A stretch of 57,037 nucleotides of DNA, from NCBI GenBank assembly GCA_015068125.1, contig SVLD01000010.1, forward strand, positions 1 through 57,037, written 5' to 3'. Origin of the DNA: Oscillospiraceae bacterium. Lineage in GTDB: Bacteria; Bacillota; Clostridia; Oscillospirales; Oscillospiraceae. Positions 25,611 through 34,155 of this stretch are shown in pieces (within the stretch, counting starts at the first letter, position 1; every line of letters begins with the position of its first letter). Both the position numbers and the translations under genes were made by a program. The notes beneath the pieces are model-generated. The model was given only the letters and a program-made list of their open reading frames with translations. It was not told the DNA's origin and searched no databases.

Positions 25611-27536
25611 ATGATGGTTTCCATAGGGATCTACGTCCGCCGGGGTCGGCGAATGCTGCGGCGATGGATGCTGGATCCCCGGTTACATACTTTGCTGCAG
25701 ACCGCCGGTTGGTTTCTGGCAGGTCTGTGCTTTTCCGCTGCCAGCCTGAGCCACCGGCCACAGCCCATTGCACTGGGCGTACTGCTGGCCTTGTCCGGTT
25801 GGCCGGCGGTGCTGCTGGCTGCCGGCGGTATGGCAGGGTATCTGCTGTTTTGGGGCGCCGCCGGCGCGCAGGGTGTGGTGTGGCTCATGGCAGGACTTTT
25901 GGTCGCCGTGACACTGGGTGGCAGGGAGGTTTTGGAAAAGAATGCCCTGCTGATGCCAGCCATTTCCGCCGTGATCGTCGCGGCGGTGGGACTTTTATTC
26001 CAGACCGCCCTGCAGGATACCACTCCCATCGCAATTTACGTTCTGCGGGTAGCGCTGGCTGGGGCAACGGCCATGCTTTTCGGCATCGCGCTGCGGCGCA
26101 GGGATCCGGTGGCGGATTGGCTGGTCTGCGGTGTGGGTGTGATGGCGCTGGCACAGGTGATGCCCATCCCGTATTTGGGCTTCGGCTACATCGCCGCCGG
26201 CATTCTGGCCGGTGCAGGGGCATTTCCCGCGGCGGCACTTTCCGGTTTGGCACTGGATCTGGCACGGATCACCCCGGTGCCTATGACGGCTGTATTGTGC
26301 CTTGCATGGCTGGTGCGGCTGATCCCTGCCGGCAGGAAAAAATGGAGCTTTTTCGCCCCGGCGCTGGTGTACATACTGGTCATGGCGCTGTGCGGAATGT
26401 GGGATCTGATGCCCGTCCCCGGTCTTCTGATCGGCGGCGCCGCCGCACTACTGGTGCCCGGACGGCAGGACATATCCCACCGCAGGGGAGAGACCGGCAT
26501 CGCGCAGGTTCGTCTGGAAATGGCCTCGTCGGTACTCAATCAGACCCAATACCTGCTCAGTGCCGTGGAGGAAGCCCCCATTGACGAGGCCGCTCTCGTC
26601 GCAAGGGCTGCAGACAAAGCCTGCAGCGGCTGTCCCTGCCGGAAAAACTGTAAGGAAAATCCCAAGGACATGCCCACAACCCTTCTGCACAAGCCTCTCG
26701 GAAATGGCGCCGATCTGCCCCTGTCCTGCCGGAAATCCGGCCGGCTCCTGCAAGAGCTGCGCCGGAGTCAGGAGCAGCTGCGCTCCATTCGGGCAGACCG
26801 TGACCGTCAGCGCGAATACCGGGCGGCGGTGGTGCAGCAATACCATTTCCTTTCTGAATATCTGCAGGATTTGTCCGACGCCCTGTCCCAGCGGGGGAAC
26901 ACACCCCAGGCATGGTACCAGCCGGAGGTGGCGGTGTGTTCTGCCAGCAGGGAACGGGCCAACGGCGACCGGTGTTTGTGGTTTGCCGGGGTGTCCTGCC
27001 GGTATTACGTGCTGCTGTGTGACGGCATGGGTACCGGTGCCGAGGCCGCCAAGACCGGTCAGCGAGCCGGGGAACTGCTGCGAAAAATGCTGGCAGCCGG
27101 ATTTCCGCCGGAGCATGCGTTGCGCAGCCTGAATAGTCTGTGCGCCCTGCAGGGACAGGCCGGCGCGGTGACGGTAGACCTTGCCGAGCTCCGGCTGGAC
27201 ACCGGAAAGGCCGTGATCTACAAATGGGGCGCCGCCCCCAGCTACGTGATCAGCCGGGGAGAGCCCGTAAAAATCGGGACAGCCGCCCCGCCGCCGGGGC
27301 TTTCCGTAGCGGAAGGCCGGGAAACGGTGGAGAAGCTGTCCCTGCGTCGGGGAGAGACGCTGGTATTGCTCAGCGACGGCGCAGGCGGAGAGGAAGAGCT
27401 GCGCTTGTGCTGGGAACGGGCAGGGGAGCCCGTGTCGGAGCTGGCGGCCAGAATTCTGGAATCCAACCAGACAGACGGTGCTGACGACGCCACTGTCGCT
27501 GTGGTGCGTCTGAGCCGTGCGCCTGTAACTACATAA
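25611..27536 (+). CDS. spoIIE: Stage II sporulation protein E, PP2C-type phosphatase
   Basis: Predicted 641 residues (or 640 from the second ATG). The N-terminal 300 residues hold about ten hydrophobic spans. A middle region contains a Cys cluster (CSGCPCRKNC) and coiled-coil-like LLQELRRSQEQLRSIRADRD. The C-terminal 200 residues are a PP2C phosphatase with metal-binding LLCDGMGTG, LLSDGA and DGADDATVAVV. SpoIIE dephosphorylates SpoIIAA to release sigma-F in the forespore and associates with the polar septum. It is shorter than B. subtilis SpoIIE (827 residues), mainly in the central region. Its presence indicates a sporulating lineage. No clear promoter was found. Confidence 0.9.
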   Translation: MMVSIGIYVRRGRRMLRRWMLDPRLHTLLQTAGWFLAGLCFSAASLSHRPQPIALGVLLALSGWPAVLLAAGGMAGYLLFWGAAGAQGVVWLMAGLLVAVTLGGREVLEKNALLMPAISAVIVAAVGLLFQTALQDTTPIAIYVLRVALAGATAMLFGIALRRRDPVADWLVCGVGVMALAQVMPIPYLGFGYIAAGILAGAGAFPAAALSGLALDLARITPVPMTAVLCLAWLVRLIPAGRKKWSFFAPALVYILVMALCGMWDLMPVPGLLIGGAAALLVPGRQDISHRRGETGIAQVRLEMASSVLNQTQYLLSAVEEAPIDEAALVARAADKACSGCPCRKNCKENPKDMPTTLLHKPLGNGADLPLSCRKSGRLLQELRRSQEQLRSIRADRDRQREYRAAVVQQYHFLSEYLQDLSDALSQRGNTPQAWYQPEVAVCSASRERANGDRCLWFAGVSCRYYVLLCDGMGTGAEAAKTGQRAGELLRKMLAAGFPPEHALRSLNSLCALQGQAGAVTVDLAELRLDTGKAVIYKWGAAPSYVISRGEPVKIGTAAPPPGLSVAEGRETVEKLSLRRGETLVLLSDGAGGEEELRLCWERAGEPVSELAARILESNQTDGADDATVAVVRLSRAPVTT

Positions 27537-27635
27537 TACTACACATTTCCCACGAAACTTGTCGAAACACAAGATGTGGCGCAGAAAAAACACAAAAACC
27601 ACAATATTTTGGAAGAATCCCCCCGTTCTTCCCCT

Positions 27636-27667
27636 AAAAAAGCCGCCGCTCGTATGAGCGGCGGCTT
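27636..27667 (-). terminator. Terminator of lexA
   Basis: AAGCCGCCGCTC-gtat-GAGCGGCGGCTT, with a T run on the minus strand. It lies six bases after the lexA stop. Confidence 0.85.
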
Positions 27668-27672
27668 AACCT

Positions 27673-28251
27673 TTAATATTCTCTTACAACTGCCTTCACA
27701 AGGCCAATGATCTCAGCCTCCCGGCCGTCGATGGGTTCGTAATTGTCATTTTCCGGCATGAGCCAAATCTCGCCGTTTCTGCGGTACAGACGCTTAACAG
27801 TAGCCTCATCCCCGATCCGGGCCACAACGATCTGCCCGTCGGAAGCGGTCTGCTGAGGACGCACGACCACCTTATCGCCGCTCAAAATACCGGCATTTAT
27901 CATGCTGTCACCCCGGACACGGAGCGCAAAGCAGCCACTTTCGCCATCCCACGCCATGGTGCCTTCCTGATTTTCCACCGCCAGAATGGGAACGCCTGCG
28001 GTGACCACACCCACCACCGGGATTTGACCGGGGCGCACATTGGTAACGATGGAGCGCTTGCGGCCCTTGCCGCCAGGGGAATGGAGCAGACCCTTATCCT
28101 GCAGCGCCTGAATATGGTAGCTGACAGAGGCAGTGGAGCGCAGACCAACTGCCGCGCCGATCTCCCGGACAGAGGGCGCGTAGCCGTATTCCTGGACAAA
28201 CTGGTTCACAAATTCCAGGATCCGTTCTGCCTTATCACTGGTTCTTGCCAT
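27673..28251 (-). CDS. lexA: SOS repressor LexA
   Basis: Predicted 192 residues. A winged HTH is in residues 1-70 (PSVREIGAAVGLRSTASVSY). The self-cleavage site is the Ala-Gly in VVTAGVP (near residue 85). The catalytic Ser is in RGDSMINAG and the Lys in EATVKRLYRR, so it is a complete S24-type autoprotease responsive to RecA. The upstream 250 bases contain a small repeat and no convincing Firmicutes SOS box (CGAAC-N4-GTTCG), which is odd for a gene that is usually autoregulated; the closest half-match is near 28410. Confidence 0.95.
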   Translation of the reverse strand: MARTSDKAERILEFVNQFVQEYGYAPSVREIGAAVGLRSTASVSYHIQALQDKGLLHSPGGKGRKRSIVTNVRPGQIPVVGVVTAGVPILAVENQEGTMAWDGESGCFALRVRGDSMINAGILSGDKVVVRPQQTASDGQIVVARIGDEATVKRLYRRNGEIWLMPENDNYEPIDGREAEIIGLVKAVVREY

Positions 28252-28273
28252 AAAAATGACCCCCTAAACGTAT

Positions 28274-28367
28274 TGTCATTCCGAGCCATGCCGCAGCATG
28301 GCGTGGGAATCCGTCCTCCAAACGGATATTACGGATTGCCACGGCCCAAAAGGGCCTCGCAATGACA
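28274..28367. repeat. Small repeat, class D
   Basis: 94 bp with inverted ends TGTCATTCCGAG and CTCGCAATGACA and an internal hairpin (CCATGCC-gca-GCATGG-like). The same ends bound the core of the class C repeats, but here the outer CAAATT-type ends are absent, so D may be the free form of the C core. Confidence 0.6.
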
Positions 28368-28501
28368 CTATTTTTATATCATTGCGATTTACTATTTTTA
28401 ATATAGCACATATGAACGAAAAAAGAAAGAGGAATTTTCTGCTTTTGGGAACAAATTTTCGCTCTGACGCATAGAATACTGGGAAAAAGGAGGTTTTTTC
28501 T

Positions 28502-28939
28502 ATGGAGAGGATCGATCCACATACCCAACAGCGGGTTTGGCAGCGGGTTCGGGGGGAGCAGCCGGATGCTATACAGGAACAGCCGCTGATAGCAGCGGAG
28601 GCGGAGATCGCCGCCCAGCTGCAGACGCTGATCCGGTATTTCCCGGGCAATAGCCGAATGCTGAAAGCCATGCTGACGCAAACCCGACACCACCTTGCCT
28701 GCCTGCGAGGGATGCACCTGCTGCGGCAGGGCATAAATTTGCCGAAATCCACCGGCATCCACCGCAACAGTGACCCCACCGCTCTTGTCCGCAAATGTTA
28801 TGTAAACTGTTTGAATCTATGCGCCCGCTATGCCGCCCTGTCCAACGACCCGGAATACGGCATCGTCTACGCGGAAATGGCCGCCACCACGCGCCACCAC
28901 TGCGCCCAACTTCTGACCTTACTTGGCAATGGGAAATAA
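28502..28939 (+). CDS. Small helical protein, possibly ferritin-like
   Basis: Predicted 145 residues, all helical in character, with no membrane span. Helix ends show acidic/His pairs that could be a diiron or degenerate ferritin-like bundle (AAEAEIAAQLQTL, LTQTRHHLACLRGMH, VYAEMAATTRHHCAQLL), but no full ExxH pair is seen. The N-terminal RVWQRVRG is a recurring motif in Clostridia proteins of this kind, as I remember it. The SD AAAGGAGG is optimal. I do not recognise a named family with certainty and offer no function. Confidence 0.6.
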   Translation: MERIDPHTQQRVWQRVRGEQPDAIQEQPLIAAEAEIAAQLQTLIRYFPGNSRMLKAMLTQTRHHLACLRGMHLLRQGINLPKSTGIHRNSDPTALVRKCYVNCLNLCARYAALSNDPEYGIVYAEMAATTRHHCAQLLTLLGNGK

Positions 28940-28940
28940 C

Positions 28941-29115
28941 CAAATTAGGATTTGCCGCTCTGTTGAATACGCACACATAGTAAAATAGCATGTCATTCCG
29001 AGGGAGCGTCAGCGAGTCGAGGAATCCACGCATCTCGTTTACATTTGCAGTAAGTTAGGTGCCAAGATGCCTCGACTTTGCTCGGCATGACAGCGTTATT
29101 TGTAATCTAAGCAAC
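28941..29115 (+). repeat. Interspersed repeat, class C, copy 2 (right end decayed)
   Basis: It begins CAAATTAGGATTTGCCGCTC two bases after a stop codon and shares the class C core with 17843-18034, including CTCGGCATGACAGCGTTATT. The right inverted end is no longer recognisable. Confidence 0.75.
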
Positions 29116-29117
29116 AA

Positions 29118-29144
29118 AGGGCGCGGTGTAATACACCGCGCCCT
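29118..29144 (-). terminator. Terminator of the DUF1836-hflK-hflC operon
   Basis: AGGGCGCGGTGT/ACACCGCGCCCT stem with a three-base loop; the T run on the minus strand is short. Confidence 0.65.
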
Positions 29145-29150
29145 GATCCT

Positions 29151-30032
29151 TTATTCACTTGCACCCATCAGAATCTTTGCCAGCTCGGAATTTGCGTCCA
29201 GAATGACCGTCTTCTCGTCGCCGTTCAGACTTGCCTTCAGTGCATCCAGCGCCAGCGTAAACTCATAGAAATCCTTTTTATCGGCAGTGTTGTAGGCATC
29301 TGCCAGCAGCTTCATATACTCCGCCTCGCCTTCCGCCACCAGCGCGGCAGCGGTAGCATTGGCGTTGGAAATCATGATGTTGACCTTCTTATCCACTTCA
29401 CTGCGGATCATGGTAGCATCCTGATTACCCTTGGCAGTGTGCATCTCCGCGATCTGATTACGCTCGGAGATCATACGGGAATACACCGCGTTCAGGTTGC
29501 TGTCCGGCAGATCAAACTGCTTGATCTTCACATCTTCCACTGTGATGCCATAGGTTTTCGCCTGATTATTCACCGTTTCAGCGATGCCGTCATAGATCTC
29601 ATTGCGCTTTGCGCCGTCTTCCATGTTGATGATATCCGCCTGTGCCAGGGTACCCATGACGGTCTTCAGCTCGTTATAGGTCAGTGCGTTCAGACGCTCC
29701 TCTGCAACAACAGTGCTGCCCAGAGTCTGATAGAACTTCAGGGGATCTTCGATCTTCCACAGCACGTAGCAGTCCACAGTCATGTTCTGCTTATCGGAGG
29801 TCAGCACCTCGGAAGGGGGAATGTCATACAAAGTGGTGGCCTTGCTGAAATACTTCACCGTATCCACAAAGGGGATCTTAAAGTGCAGGCCGGCCTGATC
29901 GGTGGTCTCCACGATCTTGGAAAACTGCACCCGGCAGGCATACTGATTTTCTTCCACAGTGTAAACAGAGCTTGCCAATACCACGATCAGCAGCACCGCA
30001 ATAACAGCGGCAACGATCCATTTTTTATTCAT
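29151..30032 (-). CDS. hflC: SPFH/prohibitin-family protein HflC
   Basis: Predicted 293 residues. One N-terminal membrane anchor (WIVAAVIAVLLIVVLASSVY) is followed by a band-7/SPFH domain (YTVEENQYACRVQFSKIVET, GLHFKIPFVDTVKYF) and a helical C-terminal part (about residues 165-270) likely to form coiled coils. With HflK it forms a large ring around the FtsH membrane protease in known bacteria and modulates it. ftsH is not in the window. The start at 30032 (MNKKW) has GGGAGG upstream and overlaps the end of hflK by 8 bases, showing translational coupling. Confidence 0.9.
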   Translation of the reverse strand: MNKKWIVAAVIAVLLIVVLASSVYTVEENQYACRVQFSKIVETTDQAGLHFKIPFVDTVKYFSKATTLYDIPPSEVLTSDKQNMTVDCYVLWKIEDPLKFYQTLGSTVVAEERLNALTYNELKTVMGTLAQADIINMEDGAKRNEIYDGIAETVNNQAKTYGITVEDVKIKQFDLPDSNLNAVYSRMISERNQIAEMHTAKGNQDATMIRSEVDKKVNIMISNANATAAALVAEGEAEYMKLLADAYNTADKKDFYEFTLALDALKASLNGDEKTVILDANSELAKILMGASE

Positions 30033-31017
30033 TTTCGTTACCTCCCTTGTTTTCCACAAGGCTCTCCAGCGGCAGCAGTACCTGCATATTCTCGCCGGAG
30101 CCGGTGTTGATATACAGCTTCACACCGGGCAGAACTTCAGAAATCGCCTCATAATACATACGGGAACGGGTGATCTGGGGATTTAAGGCGTACTGCTCAT
30201 ACATGGCGTTGAACAGCGCCACCGCTTCCTTGGCCTCGTTGATACGCTTGACCTTCAGATACTCCGCATTCTGGATCAGCTGATCCGCCTGGGCCTCTGC
30301 CTGGGGCAGCTGGGCATTTTCGTATGCCTTGGCATCGTTGATCACAGCCTCCGCCTGCTGTTTGGCGGTCTCCACCGCCTTGAAAGCCTCAATAACTTCC
30401 TTCGTAGGCGGTTCGGAATCCTGAATACGCACATCGATCAGGGACAGGCCGATGTCGTACTCCGCCAGGATCTTGGTCACCAGATCTTTGACCTGCATCT
30501 GGATGTTTTCCTTGCCGTCGGTCAGTACGCTGTCCACGGAGGAAGAGCCCACCACGTTACGAACCTGACTCTGGATCAGATTGCGCAGGATCAGCTCCGC
30601 GTCGTTGGATGCGTACAGATACTTCACAGGGTCAGAGACCTTGTATTCCACGAAAAAGTCCACATTTACAATATTGTAGTCGCCGGTGATCATAGTGCTT
30701 TCGTTGGAGCTTACCACATAACCGTCACCTTCGGTGCGATAGCCCAGCTCGATCTTCTGGTAGACGTTGACTTCGACCTTCTTCACCTGCTGGATGCCAA
30801 AGGGCAGCTTAAAGTGGACACCGGCATCGGTGACGTCCGTAACCTTGCCGAAGGTGGTGACCACCGCCTGCTCCTTGTCGTCCACGGTGTAGAAGCAGGT
30901 CAGCACCAGCACCAGCGCAAATACCAGCACCGCAGCCACCAGTATCGTATTCGTGATCTTCTTCACATCCGGCGGATTCTGTTTGTTGCCGCCGGCACCA
31001 AAATGATAGGTTGCCAT
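30025..31017 (-). CDS. hflK: SPFH/prohibitin-family protein HflK
   Basis: Predicted 330 residues. The N-terminus is a short Gly-rich cytoplasmic tail, then a membrane span at about residues 24-45, then the SPFH domain (YTVDDKEQAVVTTFGKV, GVHFKLPFGIQQVKKV). An Ala/Glu/Gln-rich helical region (ETAKQQAEAVINDAKAYENA) is typical of HflK/flotillin coiled coils. It is the partner of HflC and lies in an operon DUF1836-hflK-hflC, with 13 bases to the first gene. Confidence 0.9.
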   Translation of the reverse strand: MATYHFGAGGNKQNPPDVKKITNTILVAAVLVFALVLVLTCFYTVDDKEQAVVTTFGKVTDVTDAGVHFKLPFGIQQVKKVEVNVYQKIELGYRTEGDGYVVSSNESTMITGDYNIVNVDFFVEYKVSDPVKYLYASNDAELILRNLIQSQVRNVVGSSSVDSVLTDGKENIQMQVKDLVTKILAEYDIGLSLIDVRIQDSEPPTKEVIEAFKAVETAKQQAEAVINDAKAYENAQLPQAEAQADQLIQNAEYLKVKRINEAKEAVALFNAMYEQYALNPQITRSRMYYEAISEVLPGVKLYINTGSGENMQVLLPLESLVENKGGNENE

Positions 31018-31030
31018 TTCGTTTTCTCCT

Positions 31031-31585
31031 TTACTGATTTAATTCATTTACCATATTTTCAGCATATTGCCGCAGCTGGGCAGCGGCCCAGGCCGTGAGC
31101 ATGATATGCAGTACCTTTTTGACCCGCTCCTTTGCGCCGGGGACAGGCTCCCGGTAATCCGCCAGTGCCTCCGTAAGCCAGGGATCCATATTTTCCGGCC
31201 GGCCAACCTTGCCCACACCGGAAACCAGCCGAACGAAGATGAAATACAGATCCACATCCCGGATCATGTCGTCGCTGGTGTCGTCCAGATGGCCGTTGAT
31301 GTAAGAAAGCAGGCTGCAGACCGTTTCCAGCGGCATGACGCTCTTGAGCATATTGATGTTCAGAATGCGGCAAAGCTGGTTTACGTTGTAGCGCTTCTTT
31401 TGGGGTGGTGTCAAAAAGCCTCGCTTGACCCAGTTCTGAATGGCATAGGGCTCCAAGCCTGTCAGCTCGGCCACCTGCCGCAGGGCAAGATCCCCCGTCA
31501 AAAACATAGATTGGAAAATCTCTTCAATATGTGTTGCGTCGGATTTTTGAATGCTGCGTACCGTACCGGGTATGATCCATTCCAT
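31031..31585 (-). CDS. DUF1836 putative DNA-binding protein
   Basis: Predicted 184 residues. An HTH-like region covers about residues 35-75 (RQVAELTGLEPYAIQNWVKRGFLTPPQKKRYN), like a MerR-type recognition segment, followed by the all-helical body of DUF1836. Members are uncharacterised and are assumed to regulate transcription. Being first in the operon with hflK-hflC suggests autoregulation of that operon. Its promoter region contains the palindromes TCACGTGA and ATGATCAT, possible operators. Confidence 0.8.
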   Translation of the reverse strand: MEWIIPGTVRSIQKSDATHIEEIFQSMFLTGDLALRQVAELTGLEPYAIQNWVKRGFLTPPQKKRYNVNQLCRILNINMLKSVMPLETVCSLLSYINGHLDDTSDDMIRDVDLYFIFVRLVSGVGKVGRPENMDPWLTEALADYREPVPGAKERVKKVLHIMLTAWAAAQLRQYAENMVNELNQ

Positions 31586-31615
31586 ACACTTCGCCCCTTT
31601 CTTTATGGTGCTATG

Positions 31616-31644
31616 ATCATATCATATGGTCACGTGATTGTCAA
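31616..31644 (-). promoter_or_regulatory. Promoter of the DUF1836-hflK-hflC operon, with palindromes
   Basis: Minus strand -35 TTGACA (31639-31644), 17-base spacer, -10 TATGAT (31616-31621). The spacer holds the perfect palindrome TCACGTGA, and ATGATCAT overlaps the -10. Confidence 0.8.
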
Positions 31645-31680
31645 TAAACATTTTATGACCAGTTTGTAAATAATCGCAAG

Positions 31681-31775
31681 CTTCGTTTATTAGGCTATGT
31701 ATAACCTTCCCCTCGGGGGAAGGTGGCGCGCAGCGCCGGATGAGGGGTATCTCCGCCACCCTCGCATCCGTCCGT
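31681..31775 (-). repeat. Decayed fragment of a class A repeat
   Basis: It keeps the TTTAT..GGCTATGTATAACC end and the hairpins CCTTCCCC/GGGGAAGG and GGCGCGCAGCGCC, then stops matching after GGATGAGGGGTATCTCCGCC. The other end is missing. Confidence 0.65.
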
Positions 31776-31827
31776 AAAACCCCAGTTTTCCCCAGTGTGT
31801 TTGCCAAAACTTTTTCCGTTTTCCCCC

Positions 31828-31856
31828 TTTACGGAACAGGAAATATGTTGTACAAT
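31828..31856 (+). promoter_or_regulatory. Promoter ahead of the zinc-ribbon gene and perhaps parAB
   Basis: -35 TTTACG (31828-31833), 17-base spacer, -10 TACAAT (31851-31856). Confidence 0.55.
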
Positions 31857-31888
31857 ACTATATTATATTATCGTGGGAGGTATGGGCC

Positions 31889-32200
31889 GTGAATTGCATG
31901 AAATGCGGACGGGAGCTGAAGGATCATCAGGTCTTCTGCCCGGAATGTCTGGCCGTCATGAATGACTATCCGGTAAAACCCGGCACGCCCATTCTGCTTC
32001 CCACCCGGCAAAATCTGCCGGTTGCCCAACCGAAACCCTCCAAAAAGAAAGCGCGAAAGCCGGAAGAGCAGGTACTGCGGCTGCGCAGCGCTGTCCGCTG
32101 GCTGACCCTGGCGCTGATCGTGACGTTGCTGGCCTTTGTTGCCGCAGCACTGATGATGCTCTGGCTGTTGGACGGCCCCGGTTGGCAGCCCCTTTTCTGA
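31889..32200 (+). CDS. Small zinc-ribbon protein with one C-terminal membrane span
   Basis: Predicted 103 residues starting at GTG (31889) after GGGAGG. The N-terminus MNCMKCGRELKDHQVFCPEC is a double CxxC zinc ribbon. A basic Pro/Lys linker (QPKPSKKKARKPEE) follows, then a hydrophobic segment at about residues 72-95. It is C-tail anchored with the ribbon in the cytoplasm. It directly precedes the parS sites and parA. Similar genes are found near soj in some Clostridia, as I recall, but no function is known. Confidence 0.75.
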   Translation: MNCMKCGRELKDHQVFCPECLAVMNDYPVKPGTPILLPTRQNLPVAQPKPSKKKARKPEEQVLRLRSAVRWLTLALIVTLLAFVAAALMMLWLLDGPGWQPLF

Positions 32201-32213
32201 ACGCTACAGAGAA

Positions 32214-32229
32214 TGTTTCACGTGAAACA
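32214..32229. other. parS centromere site 1
   Basis: Perfect 16-bp palindrome TGTTTCACGTGAAACA, identical to the consensus bound by ParB/Spo0J. Confidence 0.96.
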
Positions 32230-32251
32230 TTCTTCACCCACAGAACGAATA

Positions 32252-32267
32252 TGTTTCACGTGAAACA
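32252..32267. other. parS centromere site 2
   Basis: A second perfect TGTTTCACGTGAAACA, 38 bases centre to centre from the first, both just upstream of parA. Confidence 0.96.
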
Positions 32268-32295
32268 TACGGCATCCGTATAAAAGGAGGTACCT

Positions 32296-33051
32296 ATGGG
32301 TAAAACCATTGCGGTGGTCAATCAAAAGGGCGGCGTAGGAAAAACCACCTCTGCCGTCAATCTGACCGCCTGTCTGCACGATCTGGGACTGAAAGTCCTG
32401 CTGTGCGATTTTGACCCCCAGGCCAATGCCACCTCCGGTCTGGGTATTGAAAAACGTAAGATCAAGCACAGCGTCTACGATGTGATCATCAACGACACAC
32501 CGGCTGCCACCGCTGTTATAAAAACCAAATTTGGTGATGTTCTGCCGTCCTCCGCGGATCTGGCCGGTGCCGGCGTGGAGCTGATCAGCGTGGATCAGCC
32601 TAATTACCGGCTGAAAAACGCCTTGGCCACCGTAAAGGACGATTATGATGTGATTCTCATCGATTGCCCCCCATCTTTGGAGATGCTGACGCTGAACGCC
32701 TTGGCAGCCGCCGATGAGATCCTGATCCCTGTTCAGTGCGAATACTACGCACTGGAGGGTCTGTCCGATCTGATGACCACCCTGCGGATGGTAAAAAAGC
32801 GGGTCAATCCGGATTTGAGCATTTTTGGTGTGATCCTGACCATGTTTGATGGCCGCACCAATTTTTCCAACCAGGTGGCGCAGGAGGTGCGCAAGCATTT
32901 CCCCGGCAAGGTATTCGCTTCCGTGATCCCACGGAATATCCGCCTTGCGGAGGCCCCCAGCCACGGCATTCCCGTATCTGCCTACGATAAGTACAGCCGG
33001 GGCAGCCATGCGTACAAAGCGCTGGCGGAAGAAATTAAGAATAAACTGTGA
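32296..33051 (+). CDS. parA: Chromosome-partitioning ATPase ParA (Soj)
   Basis: Predicted 251 residues. The deviant Walker A KGGVGKTT is at the N-terminus (NQKGGVGKTTSAVNL), Walker A' is CDFDPQ and Walker B is ILIDCPPSL. It binds DNA non-specifically as an ATP dimer and works with ParB on parS to segregate origins; in B. subtilis Soj also controls DnaA. The two parS sites lie within 85 bases upstream, and parB follows after 13 bases. Confidence 0.96.
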   Translation: MGKTIAVVNQKGGVGKTTSAVNLTACLHDLGLKVLLCDFDPQANATSGLGIEKRKIKHSVYDVIINDTPAATAVIKTKFGDVLPSSADLAGAGVELISVDQPNYRLKNALATVKDDYDVILIDCPPSLEMLTLNALAAADEILIPVQCEYYALEGLSDLMTTLRMVKKRVNPDLSIFGVILTMFDGRTNFSNQVAQEVRKHFPGKVFASVIPRNIRLAEAPSHGIPVSAYDKYSRGSHAYKALAEEIKNKL

Positions 33052-33064
33052 TGAGGTGATTCAT

Positions 33065-33922
33065 TTGGCATCAAACAAAGGCCTTGGCAAAGGCTTGGGT
33101 GCGCTTTTAGGGGATTTCTCCGAAGAAACCCATGAGAAAAGTCCCTATCAGCTGCTGCCCCTGCACAAAGTAGAACCTAACCGATCCCAGCCCCGGCAGG
33201 ATTTTGATGAAGAAGAATTGGCTGCGCTCAGCGAGTCCATCCGGGAACACGGCGTGATCCAGCCGCTGACCGTACGGGAGCTGAACAGCGGTTATTACCA
33301 GATCATCGCCGGCGAGCGCCGCTGGCGTGCAGCGCGAATGGCCGGTCTTTCCGAGATCCCTGCGGTGATCATCGAGGCTGACGACAAAAAAGCCATGGAG
33401 CTGGCGCTGATCGAAAACCTGCAGCGGCAGGACTTAAATCCCGTGGAAGAAGCCCTCGGCTACCAAACTCTGATGACCGACTACGGCATGACTCAGGAGG
33501 AAACCGCTCAACGAGTGGGAAAATCCCGTCCTGCGGTGACCAACGCTCTGCGGCTTTTGCATCTACCGGAGGCGCTGTTGGAAAAAGTCCGGGAAGGTCA
33601 GCTTTCCCCGGGACACGCCCGGGCGGTGCTGTCCGTCAAGGATTCCAAAAAGCAGCTGGAGGCAGCGCAAAAGATCATGGCTCTGGGACTTTCCGTCCGG
33701 CAAGCCGAGCTGCTTTGCAAGAATATGGATGCCGCGCCGAAAAAGGAGCCCAAGGTCACCTTGGCCGTGGACTATATCGGCGAATGCGAAAAGAATTTGA
33801 GCAAGCACCTTGGCCGGGGCGTAAAGATCGTCAACGGCAAGCGCAAAGGACGCTTCGAACTGGAATTTTACGGTGCGGAGGATCTGCAGAATCTGCTCAC
33901 CGCACTGATGAAACTGAAATAA
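33065..33922 (+). CDS. parB: Chromosome-partitioning protein ParB (Spo0J), CTPase clamp
   Basis: Predicted 285 residues from a TTG start (33065), preceded by GAGGTGA; a longer in-frame extension overlaps parA and is rejected. The N-terminus GLGKGLGALLGD binds ParA. The CTP-binding ParB/Srx fold has IIAGERRWRAARMAG (GxxRxxA). The HTH around MTQEETAQRVGKSRPAVTNALRLL reads parS, and the C-terminal segment dimerises. It loads at the two upstream parS sites and spreads, helping SMC and ParA separate new origins. Confidence 0.95.
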   Translation: MASNKGLGKGLGALLGDFSEETHEKSPYQLLPLHKVEPNRSQPRQDFDEEELAALSESIREHGVIQPLTVRELNSGYYQIIAGERRWRAARMAGLSEIPAVIIEADDKKAMELALIENLQRQDLNPVEEALGYQTLMTDYGMTQEETAQRVGKSRPAVTNALRLLHLPEALLEKVREGQLSPGHARAVLSVKDSKKQLEAAQKIMALGLSVRQAELLCKNMDAAPKKEPKVTLAVDYIGECEKNLSKHLGRGVKIVNGKRKGRFELEFYGAEDLQNLLTALMKLK

Positions 33923-33940
33923 AAAAGGGAGATAATTACT

Positions 33941-34135
33941 ATGGAAAAGAAACTGTATAAGAACAAGCAAAACAAGATGCTCTGCGGCGTTTGCGCCGGT
34001 CTCGGTGAATATCTGAATCTGGATCCCACCATCGTCCGTCTGATTTGGGTGCTGATTACTCTGTTTGCAGGCGCCGGTCTGCTGGCCTATATCATCTGCG
34101 CTCTGGTATTCCCCGAAAAGCCCGAGAATTTCTGA
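33941..34135 (+). CDS. PspC domain protein
   Basis: Predicted 64 residues, essentially one PspC domain: KMLCGVCAGLGEYLNLDPTIVRLIWVLI-type core with one or two membrane segments. PspC-family proteins sense or respond to membrane stress in proteobacteria; short free-standing forms in Firmicutes are less well known. It lies in a row of co-directional genes (parB, then serS 20 bases later), so it is probably co-transcribed. Confidence 0.88.
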   Translation: MEKKLYKNKQNKMLCGVCAGLGEYLNLDPTIVRLIWVLITLFAGAGLLAYIICALVFPEKPENF

Positions 34136-34155
34136 TTTCCTAAGGAGATTTCATC

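Noticed and set aside
27560..27566. TGTCGAA match to a Spo0A box
   Set aside because: It lies downstream of both spoIIE and lexA with no promoter nearby; a 7-base match occurs by chance.
28400..28425. Possible SOS box upstream of lexA
   Set aside because: GCACATATGAAC keeps only part of the palindrome and lies about 150 bases from the start; it does not fit the GAAC-N4-GTTC form.
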